A stretch of DNA of 64,000 bases from Actinomadura barringtoniae (GCF_017573505.1 NZ_JAGEOJ010000001.1:186001-250000); one strand, 5' to 3'; shown: positions 1-8,154, counted from the first letter of the stretch. Numbers and translations are program-made. Notes: generated by a model from the letters alone, not told the origin.

Positions 1-287
1 GGGACGAGATCGGGCTGAGCCTTCCACTTGGCCACGGTCCGTACGGCGATCCCCAAGTGCTCCGCCAGGCCCTCATTGGTGAGCCTGAGTGCGGTGCAGA
101 GCGCAGCGGCATGCCGACCGGTCCACAGATCCACGATCGCGAGCTGGGCTCGCATGGTGGCCTGCGCCAGGTCGGAAACGATCCGCGCGTGCAGGTCAGG
201 ATGCGCGACGGCATCCCTGGGGATTTGCCGAGCCGCAGCGAGCGCACTGGGCTCACCCTGTACTCGTGACGTAGCCTGGACTGGCAT
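1..287 (-). CDS. Partial helix-turn-helix DNA-binding protein, 3' end beyond window
   Basis: Reading the minus strand from an ATG at 287 gives an open frame to the window edge (about 95 residues), preceded by a purine-rich AAGGACACGGAAG. The last part, around GLAEHLGIAVRTVAKWKAQP, is a clear helix-turn-helix of the XRE/Cro type. The remainder lies outside the window, so length and effector domain are unknown. It is divergent from the TPR-type XRE regulator at 606 and shares a 318-bp gap with it that holds a perfect palindrome. Probably a regulator of the integrated element. Confidence 0.7.
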   Translation of the reverse strand, partial: MPVQATSRVQGEPSALAAARQIPRDAVAHPDLHARIVSDLAQATMRAQLAIVDLWTGRHAAALCTALRLTNEGLAEHLGIAVRTVAKWKAQPDLV

Positions 288-366
288 CTTCCGTGTCCTT
301 TCAAGAGGTGGACGATGCGCCCGGCCTCGGTGAGTTGCCGCTCACCGGGGCCTTCTTCCTGTGAAG

Positions 367-387
367 AGTACAAACTGAGTTTGTACT
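367..387. promoter_or_regulatory. Perfect 21-bp palindrome, candidate operator
   Basis: Arms AGTACAAACT and AGTTTGTACT are perfect reverse complements around a single G. The palindrome lies in the 288-605 gap between the two divergent regulator genes. I see no other gene in this gap. The size and symmetry suit a dimeric repressor; the binding protein is unknown and could be either neighbour or a GntR/XRE regulator elsewhere on the element. Confidence 0.65.
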
Positions 388-605
388 TCTCAAGGTGCCT
401 CACGAGTGGGTCTTACTCGCGGGACCTTCGGTTGCCTTCACTTCGAGCATCGCCACCAGACACCCCAGGCAACAGGCGTCACACCGGGGCCATGACGGGC
501 ACCCAAGCCCCCCGCCAGGGCCGCAAGAGGACCATGGGGGGTCACCAGGGGTCACCTCAATGCGATCGACATCGCACCCAGATGGAGCGTGTCTATTCTG
601 AGAAC

Positions 606-1970
606 GTGAGCGCTATGCCCCTGGCGTCATTGCCCTCCGCCGCTGACCCGCCTCGTCACCCCTTGGTCGAGGCGCGGCGAAGCCAGGGTTGGTCCCAGGA
701 GGTGCTTGCACACCTGCTCAGAGAGCAGGGGCTCGGGACAACCCGCAAGACCGTTACCCGCTGGGAACACGGTGTAGTTCCTGACGACGCCGCTCAGGCC
801 GCTCTGTGCAACCTGTTCAGTCTTCCCCCGGACACCTACCTTCGCGTCACCTGGCCGGGATGGCTCCCTACAAGCGGCCTGGTTGGAATCCAGGAACCGT
901 GGGACGCCGAAGGAACGATCAACGCACTCACCACCGTCGCGGAGCATGCAATAGTGGATCGCCGTGAATTTGTCCTGCTCATGGGCGCCGAACTTCTTCT
1001 TCCCATCTACAACTGGCGTCTGAATCCTGGCCCTTGGCTTGCGTATCGCGATCGAGGTCATCAGGTCAGCAACGCACTCGTAGATGAGATCGAACGTCTG
1101 ATCTCCGTGCGCCGCCGCATGGACGACGAGCACGGCGGCGGCGGCATCCTGGAGATGCTCCACTCCGATCTCCGCTTCGTAACCGACATGCTGAAGAACG
1201 GGCGCTACACCGAGGCCACCGGGCAACGGTTGTACGGGGCCACAGCCGAACTTGCACGTCTCGCCGGGTGGGCTGCGTTCGACAGCGGTCGGCAAGCAGC
1301 TGCTCAGCAGTATTACTTCGCTGCCCTTCGTGCAGCTGCGGCAGTCGGCGACCATCCTCTGGCCGTGAACATCGTTGGCTTCCTTGGTATCCAGGCTTAT
1401 TCAACTGGACGGCTCGAAGACGCCACTCAGCTCCTCGAGGTTGCGACGACCGAGTCTCAGAAGAAGACACCAAGCGTCATCCAGGCGATGACATGGGCTC
1501 GCGCCGGTCGCGCCTACGCGAAGGTCGGGCAGGCGGCCAAGGCCCGCCAGGCCTTGACCAAGTCGACCAGCCTCTTGAACCGTGCGGTGAACGGAGACTC
1601 CCCGAACTGGGCCTACTGGGTTGACGAAACCCGAATGGCCGCACAGCTGGGACGCGCCCTGTTCGATCTCGAAGACTATCCAGGGGCATCACGTGAGCTA
1701 ACCGCCGCCGTAGAGTCTTGCGGCTCCAAGTACCCCCGAGACCGCGCCACGTGGCTAGGTCGTGTCGCCATTGCCCACCTCCGGACTGGCGACGTTGACG
1801 CAGGTTGTGAGTCCGGCCGAGAGACAGTCGACTTGATCGCTAATCAGATCGACTCTGAGCGGGGCATGAGCTTCCTCCGGACCTTCCAGACCGAGCTGGC
1901 CTCGGCAGGAAATTCAGCCAGCGCTCGCGAGTTCACCGAGTACGCCGATTCCCGCCTGGGCGCCGCCTAG
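606..1970 (+). CDS. XRE-family regulator with C-terminal TPR-like region
   Basis: A protein of about 454 residues. An N-terminal XRE helix-turn-helix (residues about 14-75: EARRSQGWSQEVLAHLL, then TRKTVTRWEHG) is followed by a long alpha-helical region with TPR-like stretches (for example the AAQQYYFAALRAAAAVGD and GRAYAKVGQAAKARQAL segments). This architecture is common in actinomycete regulators that sense peptides or act within mobile elements. The frame stays open upstream to 315, but protein-like sequence begins near a GTG at 606 (VSAMPLAS) or an ATG at 615. A TATTCT hexamer at 594-599, a few bases before the GTG, would suit a leaderless transcript. Its TAG stop (1968-1970) overlaps the stop of the convergent HTH gene. 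Confidence 0.85.
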   Translation: MSAMPLASLPSAADPPRHPLVEARRSQGWSQEVLAHLLREQGLGTTRKTVTRWEHGVVPDDAAQAALCNLFSLPPDTYLRVTWPGWLPTSGLVGIQEPWDAEGTINALTTVAEHAIVDRREFVLLMGAELLLPIYNWRLNPGPWLAYRDRGHQVSNALVDEIERLISVRRRMDDEHGGGGILEMLHSDLRFVTDMLKNGRYTEATGQRLYGATAELARLAGWAAFDSGRQAAAQQYYFAALRAAAAVGDHPLAVNIVGFLGIQAYSTGRLEDATQLLEVATTESQKKTPSVIQAMTWARAGRAYAKVGQAAKARQALTKSTSLLNRAVNGDSPNWAYWVDETRMAAQLGRALFDLEDYPGASRELTAAVESCGSKYPRDRATWLGRVAIAHLRTGDVDAGCESGRETVDLIANQIDSERGMSFLRTFQTELASAGNSASAREFTEYADSRLGAA

Positions 1971-2209
1971 TCCGACGTCCTACCCCCGACTCCGGGGCGA
2001 GGGCGGCCCTCATGCCACTCAATGATCGTGGCCGGGCGCCAGACATGAGTACGGCCGACAGTGAGATCAGGCTCCGGCATCTGCTCGCGGATCCGGTACG
2101 AGCTGACAGTCGCGACCTTGACGCCGAGATAGACCGCAACATCAGACGTGGTCCACCACTCGGCGGAAGGATCGGGCTTGGTCTCCTCGGTCTCTGGCAC
2201 GTTCGCCAC
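1967..2209 (-). CDS. Small excisionase-fold helix-turn-helix protein
   Basis: An 80-residue protein with the order WWTTSDVAVYLGVKVATVSSY (winged/MerR-type helix-turn-helix), then the GRTHVWRPATIIEWHEGRP motif found in small AlpA/Xis-like DNA-binding proteins of actinomycete integrative elements. Such proteins bend DNA at attachment sites or regulate element genes. It is convergent with the XRE regulator, with overlapping stop codons. No integrase gene is visible in the window, so a role in excision is inferred from the family and from the attachment-like site about 1.8 kb away. It could equally be a plain regulator. Confidence 0.8.
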   Translation of the reverse strand: MANVPETEETKPDPSAEWWTTSDVAVYLGVKVATVSSYRIREQMPEPDLTVGRTHVWRPATIIEWHEGRPRPGVGGRTSD

Positions 2210-2645
2210 TCTCTCCGATCACGATCCCCGCTGGCAGCAGTCTCGCCGTCGCATCACAAGGCCCCTGCGCCTCAGCAGTCCCTGTGCAGACTTTCTTCAC
2301 TATCTCAAGGCGGCCCGACAAGCGGGCCGCATGGGCGGCCGACACGGCGCCACGGCGGCCGGCCCCGCTTCGCTAACCGGCCGCCGGGCCAACGCCAGTC
2401 GGCTCGCCCGGACAAGACACGTAACGGGGGCCGCCTGCGACGGCACGACTTCTCAAGGCGGCCAAGGCCCTCACGTGGCCGAGCTGGTCGACCGGGTGCC
2501 GCTGGCCGCCTCCGTACTTGCGCGGGGACCCCCCGCGGGGCCTCACGACGGGCCATCGCGGGCAGGCAGGTGCCGCCCGTCCGCCGCACCAGGCTACGAG
2601 GCCCCGCCCCCACGCAAGCCCGGACCCGTCCAGCTCTAGCAACGG
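2210..2645. other. Intergenic region with a hairpin and a 13-bp direct repeat
   Basis: No credible gene is seen. The region holds an 8-bp-arm hairpin (GCGGCCCG 2310-2317, loop, CGGGCCGC 2323-2330) and two copies of TCTCAAGGCGGCC at 2303-2315 and 2451-2463. The hairpin could end transcription from either side or be part of a cis-acting site of the element. Short open frames on both strands here have no protein-like features. Confidence 0.4.
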
Positions 2646-3635
2646 CTACTGCGGCGGAATCCATTCATCTTCAAAACTCCCAAATACTTGATCTTCTATC
2701 TTTCTTCTTATTTCTTCTTCAGAAGGCAGGCTTTCAGATAGGCAAACCATTTCCAGAACTTCCTTCATCACCTCCACCAAATCAGCCGAATTATCATCCC
2801 GCGCCAACCCCATTTCCACTGCTACCAGCGTAGCCAGGAACAGGAGACGTGAGCGAGCAATTGGACTTCCAGGGTTCGACACCCACCCTTGATTACCCGA
2901 GTCATACCCAAACAGTGAGAGCAATTGCTCCGCATCCTCTTCCGTACATCCCATCCTTTGAGCAAAAACTTCCACGTTCCATTTCTCGGACTCAATTGCG
3001 GAGGAAAAAACGTCCCCCAGATCTCCGCCACGCTCCTGCCATTTCCCCTTAAGGCGGAGAATAGATTTTCTCCCATTCTCCCAGGCGGATTTAATCACCC
3101 CCAACCCCTGGGCGACGCCACCAACGTCAGTAAGGATTTGTTTTGTCGTAAGCAATGCCAGGAGCGCCGTTTGCCAATCAATTGATCCAAAGGCTCCGCC
3201 ACCCGGCGATTGAGGTATGAGATAAGTTCGCCGAATGTCACCAACGACAAGTCCATGCTTTGATGCATCAAGCAATTGCCCTACAGAAGCCTCGACAATT
3301 CTCCTATTCCACAAGAACTCGCCGTCTCTTCCAAGAAGAGTGCACTCCCTTCGCCCTTTAATTCGACCTTCGGTTTCATCGTCAACAAAGAACGCGACCC
3401 CGGCGAGTCCAGGTGCGACTTCAACAGGCTCCCCTGTTACTTGATTGCGCGCGGTAATACCAAACAACTCGGCAGCCTGATTCAGAGCATCACCGAACCG
3501 ATTTTCCAGAGTTGTTTCTACAAAAACCCGAGAACGCTCCGACCACGTAAGGTCCCAACTCGAACGTGAAACCACGTGTTCCGGAGCCTGGTAAGCACCA
3601 AAGGGGACGCCCATGACTGCAAACTCAATACGCAT
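2646..3635 (-). CDS. Low-GC hypothetical protein of the integrated element
   Basis: About 329 residues starting MRIEFAVMGVPFGAY; a TTG start at 3692 or an internal ATG at 3614 are alternatives, as none has a strong ribosome site. I do not recognise the family. It has no signal peptide or membrane segment; a central hydrophobic stretch (WQTALLALLTT) and a charged C-terminus rich in Glu are visible. Base composition is far less GC-rich than everything else in the window and the codon use includes many A/T-ending codons, which marks recent acquisition. It sits between the excisionase-like gene and the tRNA-derived attachment site, the usual place for cargo genes. Confidence 0.65.
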   Translation of the reverse strand: MRIEFAVMGVPFGAYQAPEHVVSRSSWDLTWSERSRVFVETTLENRFGDALNQAAELFGITARNQVTGEPVEVAPGLAGVAFFVDDETEGRIKGRRECTLLGRDGEFLWNRRIVEASVGQLLDASKHGLVVGDIRRTYLIPQSPGGGAFGSIDWQTALLALLTTKQILTDVGGVAQGLGVIKSAWENGRKSILRLKGKWQERGGDLGDVFSSAIESEKWNVEVFAQRMGCTEEDAEQLLSLFGYDSGNQGWVSNPGSPIARSRLLFLATLVAVEMGLARDDNSADLVEVMKEVLEMVCLSESLPSEEEIRRKIEDQVFGSFEDEWIPPQ

Positions 3636-4011
3636 CCAAAGAGGATAACACCCCGGAGGTTGATACCAGGGCAAACCACAGACGTCCAGCAACTTTTGGA
3701 GCTGGAAGATCTAAGCCCACAATCAAGATCCGCCTGGGGTCAGGCAGGACTACACAAAAGATGCGCAGATCCAAACAGGCCCCAGGCGGTCAAACTACGA
3801 ACTTGCATTCGAAAGAACGTTGAGGGTGGGAAGACGCCTGCCCGCAGTCCTGGGGATGCAAGTACGCTCCCCTTTGACACTTAAGCGTCAAAGCCCGTGC
3901 CACAGCCGTGCCAGTAGGGGCAGCGAACCAGAGGGCATCACGGGCACTCAAGGACTCCGCGAGTGGACCCTTGACCTGCGGCACAGCAGGTAACGGGGTC
4001 TTGATCCGTAC
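3636..4011. other. Gap between the cargo gene and the tRNA-Gly fragment
   Basis: No gene is supported here. The minus-strand open frame that starts MWSGRRESNPRS is the familiar artefact of translating a tRNA 3' end. The region probably carries the promoter of the low-GC gene and sequence flanking the attachment core, but I cannot point to a convincing -35/-10 pair. Confidence 0.4.
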
Positions 4012-4056
4012 CCTTCCAAACTGGCTACGCGGGTTCGATTCCCGTCGCCCGCTCCA
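4012..4056 (+). other. 3' part of a tRNA-Gly(TCC) gene: attachment-site copy
   Basis: From CCTTCCAAACTGG (anticodon-loop region, anticodon TCC) through the T-arm GGGTTCGATTCCC to the acceptor strand and encoded CCA (GCCCGCTCCA) the sequence matches the 3' 45 nt of a tRNA-Gly gene. The 5' half is absent: upstream there is no GCGGGC acceptor strand, no D-arm box A and no 5' anticodon stem. A 3' tRNA fragment of this length next to element-type genes is the signature left by a tyrosine-recombinase element integrated into a tRNA gene. The intact tRNA is expected beyond the left edge. Confidence 0.75.
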
Positions 4057-4528
4057 CAACCTCCGAGCTCAGAGCCCTGATCGTGCGCGAGTGGATCTCC
4101 TTGAAGATCGTTTGTCACCCGGATTTGAGGCGACCGAGTGGACATCAGGCGTACGAGATGTCACCTGATGGCAACCCCCGGCGCGAGGCTTAAACCCCGC
4201 ACCCGGCCTGTCGACCGCGAGCCGAGATGAGCCGGGCCAGTTCTGTCGCTGCGTCTGCTGAGCTACTCAGCCCGACGTCCAATGACGGAGACCTCAGCGA
4301 TCCCCTCCGTTGCGAGCCGCCTGGAGTGAACTTCTTAACCAGCCCTGGCTTCGCAGTACGGCGCCGAGTTGGGCTCTCAGGTCGCGCTAGCCGGGGGTAG
4401 CTGATTTCTGGGCTCGCTTGGGAGAGGACGCGGTGTTGCCAGCAGCACTTAGACAAGCGTGTTCGCCAGAAGCTAGCGTGTAGGCGCGACGATCTTCGCT
4501 CAGCGCATTGTGAGGACGGCCGAGGCTC
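4057..4528. other. Gene-free stretch after the attachment site
   Basis: Nothing protein-like is found in any frame. It may contain the promoter of the membrane-protein gene at 4529 and sequence scarred by earlier insertions. I see no RNA gene or strong hairpin. Confidence 0.4.
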
Positions 4529-5224
4529 ATGAGTCATCCCCAGCCACCCGGAAACGGCCCGTCCTGGGGCCCGCCCGGCCAGCCGCAGGGCATGTCCCCG
4601 CCGTCGGGATGGGCTCAGCAGCCCGGGCCAGGGTGGGGAACTGCGCCGCAGGGTGGGCCTTACGGTCCGCCGCCTGTGGGCGGGCGACAGACCGGGGGCG
4701 CTCCGCCGTGGTTGGGACTGGTCGTTGCAGGTGCGGCGGTCCTGTTGGCGGTCGCCGTACTGCTGCCTTGGGTGCAGGTGACAGTGCAGGCCTCCGATGT
4801 GCTGCCGTCCGCCCCCTCAGGGAAGACCTTGGCCAAGGGGACCGGGAACGGCCTCGACAGCGATGTCACCGTGGGGTGGCTGACTCTGTTGTGCGCGATC
4901 GCGGCGGCAGCACTCGGCGTTCTCGGGACCGTTCGCCGCGACGGCAGGCTGACCGGGGCCGCTGCGATCCCCGGCGTCGCCTCCATGGGAACTCTGCTTG
5001 TCGTGCTCGCCCGGCTGGACACCGCCAAATCAAAGGTGCTCGACAAGCTGCCGCGCCTGCCCTCGGCCATCGCCGCGGCGATCCGACGCCATATTCACGT
5101 CACCCTCGATATCGGCTGGTACCTCGCCCTCCTGATGTCGCTGGTCGTGATGGGCGTGGCAGTGGCTGCGTTCCTCGCCTCTGCCAAGCAGCGCCCGCAG
5201 AACGGACCTCACAACATGCCTTAG
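4529..5224 (+). CDS. Membrane protein with Pro/Gly-rich cytoplasmic N-terminus
   Basis: A 231-residue protein. Residues 1-58 are Pro/Gly/Gln-rich and probably disordered (MSHPQPPGNGPSWGPPGQP). Four hydrophobic helices follow, at about 61-82, 112-132, 142-161 and 196-218; the first ends in a short soluble loop (about residues 83-110). This layout matches widespread actinomycete membrane proteins of unknown function with a collagen-like or proline-rich N-tail. The start is the ATG directly after GAGGCTC. It is convergent with the MFS relic that follows. Confidence 0.8.
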   Translation: MSHPQPPGNGPSWGPPGQPQGMSPPSGWAQQPGPGWGTAPQGGPYGPPPVGGRQTGGAPPWLGLVVAGAAVLLAVAVLLPWVQVTVQASDVLPSAPSGKTLAKGTGNGLDSDVTVGWLTLLCAIAAAALGVLGTVRRDGRLTGAAAIPGVASMGTLLVVLARLDTAKSKVLDKLPRLPSAIAAAIRRHIHVTLDIGWYLALLMSLVVMGVAVAAFLASAKQRPQNGPHNMP

Positions 5225-5657
5225 CGGGTGGCGAGACCGGGCTCAGGTTCGGGGCTTCCAGCGGAGGCGAGCCGGGTGAAGAAAGCCGGCAACGTGATCG
5301 CGGTAGTGGCGACGACGAGGGCGCCGATGCCGAGTGCGGCCTGGTCGGTGCCCATGGCCTCGATGGTCGGGCCGGCGAGCAGCAACGCGATCGGCGTCAG
5401 GCCAAAGTTATCGACGATGCCCCCAGCTGTTGACGCGCGAGCGCATGCGCGGGGAAGGTTCTCTGGAGCTGAGTGGTCCAGAGAACGTAGTACATGGACT
5501 GGCACACGCCCAGGATGAGCATCCCGGCGGCGACAACGATCCAATGTGCTCCGCAACCCATCAGGACCAAACGATGACCGCTGTGGACTGCAGGGTCATC
5601 ATCCAGACCCATCGGTGGCCGGTGAAGTTGGCCCAGCCGAGGCGGAGATCGCTCCAC
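5221..5657 (-). pseudogene. MFS transporter relic, frameshifted and internally deleted
   Basis: Three minus-strand frames carry successive pieces of one major-facilitator protein: SDLRLGWANFTGHRWVWMM (ending near 5561), then WIVVAAGMLILGVCQSMYY with LWTTQLQRTFPAHALAR (5410-5560), then GLTPIALLLAGPTIEAMG through to the C-terminus (stop at 5221). Compared with EntS-like actinobacterial exporters, the N-terminal half and several central helices are missing and at least two frameshifts separate the pieces. It is not translatable as one protein. Confidence 0.75.
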
Positions 5658-5659
5658 GG

Positions 5660-5791
5660 CTTGGCAGGGCGACTGCGTGCAGTGCCTGGGCCCGCTGGAG
5701 GTGTCGGCCTGGCGGGAGACGTGACGACGCCCGTCAGCATGAGACCGGCCAGGAGGACGGCCCTGCGACGAACGTGAGATCGAGTGCTCAT
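5660..5791 (-). pseudogene. Orphan signal-peptide start fused to the MFS relic
   Basis: An ATG at 5791 with a good AAAGGA site begins MSTRSHVRRRAVLLAGLM, a typical secretion signal (basic n-region, hydrophobic core), then runs after about 43 residues straight into MFS-derived sequence in the same frame. This looks like a deletion joint between a secreted-protein gene and the MFS gene. The resulting chimera of about 76 residues is unlikely to be functional. Confidence 0.55.
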
Positions 5792-5807
5792 CGAAGTCGT
5801 CCTTTCG

Positions 5808-5924
5808 TTAGTGACGGCAGATCTTCTTCCACTCCCCGCGGGTGCCGTGGGGATAGTCGAGGTAGACGTTCCGCACGCGTTCCTTCGACGTTCCTTCCGG
5901 GTAACGGCCCGGGAGCCAAGCCAC
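5808..5924 (-). pseudogene. Short coding remnant upstream of the orphan signal peptide
   Basis: A 38-codon frame (GTG at 5924 to TAA at 5808) reads VAWLPGRYPEGTSKERV then NVYLDYPHGTRGEWKKICRH. The composition is protein-like and unlike shadow frames in GC-rich DNA, so it is probably the C-terminal tail of a lost gene; an intact micro-ORF is less likely. I do not recognise the family. Confidence 0.35.
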
Positions 5925-6083
5925 TCCCGTAAGGAGCCGCACAAGCGGCGCCGCAAGCGCTCATCGGATGCGTCGGCAGGATGATGCGCTTCAAGGTCCA
6001 CCGCCGGGCGTCCGATGAGGACGGCGTCGACCTCGGCCGCCGGAGTGGATCGATTTTAAGGACATGAGGCGGCTGCGGGGCGC

Positions 6084-7163
6084 TTATTGGGAGGCGGTCT
6101 GGGGTGGCGGGGTGCCTGGGAAGCGGATGGTGACCAGGAGGCCGCCGGTGGGGCGGGGGGTTAGGGCGAGGATGCCGTTGTGGGCTCGGACGATGCTGTG
6201 GACTATGGCCAGGCCTAGGCCTACGCCGGCGTGGTCGGTCCGGATGCGTTCTGTTCCGCGCTGGAACGGTTCGGTGAGGGTCGGCAGGAGTTCTGGGGGG
6301 AGGTGGTGGCCGGTGTTCTCGACCAGAAGGACGCTTGCGCCGGGCTCGACTTCGGTGTGGACGGCTACGGCGCCGGCGGGGTGGTTGTGGACGATGGCGT
6401 TCTGGACGAGGTTGGTCACCATCTGCAACAGGAGCTCGGCTGAGCCGAGGGTGTGCGCCGTCTCGCCGGTGACGTCGAGGGTGATCTGACGCTCTTCGGC
6501 GAACGGGAGCAGGGATTCGGTGGCCTCTTCAGCGATCAGGGAGAGGTCGACGGGGCTGCGGGTGAAGGTCTTGCGGTCGGCGCGGCTGAGCAGGAGGAGC
6601 GCTTCGGTGAGGTCGATCGCCCGGGTGTTGACGACGCGGAGGCGTTCGATCAGTTCGTTCTGGTTCTGTGTGTCGGCGACTTCGAGGAGCGCCTGCGAGA
6701 TCGCTAGAGGTGTGCGCAGTTCGTGGGAGGCGTTCGCAGCGAAGCGTTGCTGCTCGGCGATGTGGGATTCGAGTTGCTCGAGCATGGTGTCGAACACGTC
6801 GGCTAGTTCGCGGAACTCGTCGCTGGGGCCCTTCAAGCGGATCCGGTGGGAGAGGGATCCTTCGGCGGCCAGCCGGGCCGCGTCGGCGATGCGGGTCAGT
6901 GGCGCGAGCATCCGGCCGGCGAGAATCCATCCTCCCGTCAGGCCGAACACCATGAGGAAGGCCAGTGTCGTGGCCACGGCGGGGACGAAGCGCAGGCGGA
7001 CCGAGCGAGCGAGAGTCCCGTCGGGAGAGGTGACGATCCCGGGTGCGTACCGCAGCATGTACACCCAGACAACGGCCAGCAGGAGGGCGCCGGCGACCAT
7101 GAGGAACGCGGCATAGCTGAGAGTCAGTTTCACCCGGGCGCTGAGCCCTGGGCGTCTCTTCAT
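6084..7163 (-). CDS. Sensor histidine kinase, VanS-like
   Basis: A 359-residue membrane kinase. Transmembrane helices lie at about 13-36 and 60-83 with a short extracytoplasmic loop, followed by a HAMP segment (84-136), a DHp domain with phospho-acceptor His148 in SHELRTPL, and an ATPase domain with the N-box NLVQNAIVHN and G-box GVGLGLAIV. The ATG at 7163 overlaps the response-regulator stop (ATGA), so the pair is translationally coupled. The small sensor loop and the neighbouring D-Ala-D-X ligase, racemase and M15 peptidase genes suggest that it senses cell-wall stress or a glycopeptide. The ligand is inferred only. Confidence 0.92.
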   Translation of the reverse strand: MKRRPGLSARVKLTLSYAAFLMVAGALLLAVVWVYMLRYAPGIVTSPDGTLARSVRLRFVPAVATTLAFLMVFGLTGGWILAGRMLAPLTRIADAARLAAEGSLSHRIRLKGPSDEFRELADVFDTMLEQLESHIAEQQRFAANASHELRTPLAISQALLEVADTQNQNELIERLRVVNTRAIDLTEALLLLSRADRKTFTRSPVDLSLIAEEATESLLPFAEERQITLDVTGETAHTLGSAELLLQMVTNLVQNAIVHNHPAGAVAVHTEVEPGASVLLVENTGHHLPPELLPTLTEPFQRGTERIRTDHAGVGLGLAIVHSIVRAHNGILALTPRPTGGLLVTIRFPGTPPPQTASQ

Positions 7164-7852
7164 GACCTGTCGCAGGGGTGAGCGGGGTCCGGGCCTGTGT
7201 CGATCCGGTAGCCGACGCCGGGCGCCGTGGCGATGAGCCATGGTTCGCCGAGTCGTTTGCGCAGAGCGGACACGGTGATGCGGACGGCGTTGGTGAACGG
7301 GTTGGCGTTCTCATCCCACGCCCGCTCCAGGAGTTCTTCGGCGCTGACGAAACCGCCCTCGGCGGCGACCAGTACCTCGAGGACGGCGAACTGCTTGCGG
7401 GTGAGCGCGACGTAGCGTCCGTCCCGGAAGACCTCGCGGCGGAAGGGGTCGACGCGGAGGCCTGCGAGTTCGCGGACCGGGGGCCGGGCGTACGCGCGTC
7501 TGCGGTCCAGTGCGCGCAGGCGCATGACGAGTTCGCGGAGCTCGAACGGTTTGGTGAGGTAGTCATCGGCGCCGAGCTCGAACCCCGACGCCTTGTCATC
7601 GATCCGGTCCGCGGCGGTGAGCATCAGGATCGGCATGCCGCTGCCGGACGCGACGATCCGGCGGGCGATCTCGTCACCGGAAGGGCCGGGGATGTCACGG
7701 TCCAATACCGCCAGGTCGTAGGAGTTGACGCTGAGCAGTTCCAGGGCGGTGTCGCCGTCGCGGGCGACGTCGGCGGCGATCGCCTCCAGCCGCAGGCAGT
7801 CACGGACGGCGTCGGCCAGGTAGGGCTCGTCCTCCACAAGCAACACGCGCAT
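7160..7852 (-). CDS. OmpR-family response regulator, VanR-like
   Basis: A 230-residue regulator. The receiver domain (1-115) has the acidic pocket VEDE, the phospho-acceptor Asp51 in LAVLDRD, Thr in MLTAAD and Lys in LTKPF. A winged-helix DNA-binding domain follows (about 130-222, ending APGVGYRID). It is the first gene of the two-component operon and is followed by the kinase with a 4-bp overlap. The expected sites are direct repeats one DNA turn apart; such a repeat (CGATACGC twice, 11-bp phase) lies upstream of the serine-hydrolase gene at 12225. Confidence 0.93.
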   Translation of the reverse strand: MRVLLVEDEPYLADAVRDCLRLEAIAADVARDGDTALELLSVNSYDLAVLDRDIPGPSGDEIARRIVASGSGMPILMLTAADRIDDKASGFELGADDYLTKPFELRELVMRLRALDRRRAYARPPVRELAGLRVDPFRREVFRDGRYVALTRKQFAVLEVLVAAEGGFVSAEELLERAWDENANPFTNAVRITVSALRKRLGEPWLIATAPGVGYRIDTGPDPAHPCDRS

Positions 7853-7919
7853 CCCTGAAGCCTAAGCAGCACGGGATATCGCCGACGTATGCAAACGCTC
7901 CTGTGTGGTGACCATGGCT

Positions 7920-7983
7920 CTGCAGCGCCTTGACTCTGCTGCGCCATGGCCCTGCTGCGCCTTGACCCTGCAGCGCCTTCTGT
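7920..7983. repeat. Four tandem copies of a degenerate 16-bp unit
   Basis: Units of the form CTGC(A/T)GCGCC(T/A)TG(A/G)C(T/C) start at 7920, 7936, 7952 and 7968. They occupy the 277-bp gap between the response-regulator promoter side and the end of the ligase gene. The units contain partly self-complementary CTGCAG/GCGCC. Function is unknown; they may affect termination after the ligase gene. Confidence 0.6.
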
Positions 7984-8086
7984 GATCTTTGCCGGGGCGT
8001 CTCGGATCGCTGGGGTCAGGGGCAGAGGCAGGTCATGGCTTCACATGATCAAGTCCCCTCGGTCGGCAGAGGTCCGGTCCGGGAGC

Positions 8087-8154
8087 GGTCCGGGGCCGGG
8101 AGCGGTCCGGGGCCGGGAGGAGTCCGGGGCTAGGAGGAGTCCGGGGCTAGGAGG
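8087..8154. repeat. Four tandem 17-bp repeats across the ligase stop codon
   Basis: Units GGTCCGGGGCCGGGAG(C/G) at 8087 and 8104 and AGTCCGGGGCTAGGAGG at 8121 and 8138 follow without gaps. The ligase stop codon (CTA on the plus strand at 8130-8132) lies inside the third unit, and the same CTA recurs in the fourth. Because 17 is not a multiple of 3, copy-number change would alter the C-terminal residues of the ligase. Confidence 0.75.

Larger units (their letters stand above)
1..4056. mobile_element. Terminal part of an integrative element (AICE or prophage-like)
   Basis: This is inferred from four observations: the truncated tRNA-Gly 3' end at 4012-4056, an excisionase-fold protein, paired XRE regulators around an operator-like palindrome, and a gene of distinctly lower GC. 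No integrase, replication or transfer gene is seen; they would have to lie left of base 1. The type of element is therefore open. Confidence 0.5.

Noticed and set aside
2305..2664. A 119-codon minus-strand frame in the element gap
   Set aside because: It is Arg/Pro-rich with no motif and reads through a hairpin; typical of random frames in GC-rich DNA.
3955..4056. A complete tRNA gene
   Set aside because: The acceptor 5' strand, D-arm and 5' anticodon stem are missing; only the 3' 45 nt can be matched.
3790..4059. A small minus-strand protein starting MWSGRRESNPRS
   Set aside because: This is the well-known false ORF made by translating the 3' end of a tRNA gene.
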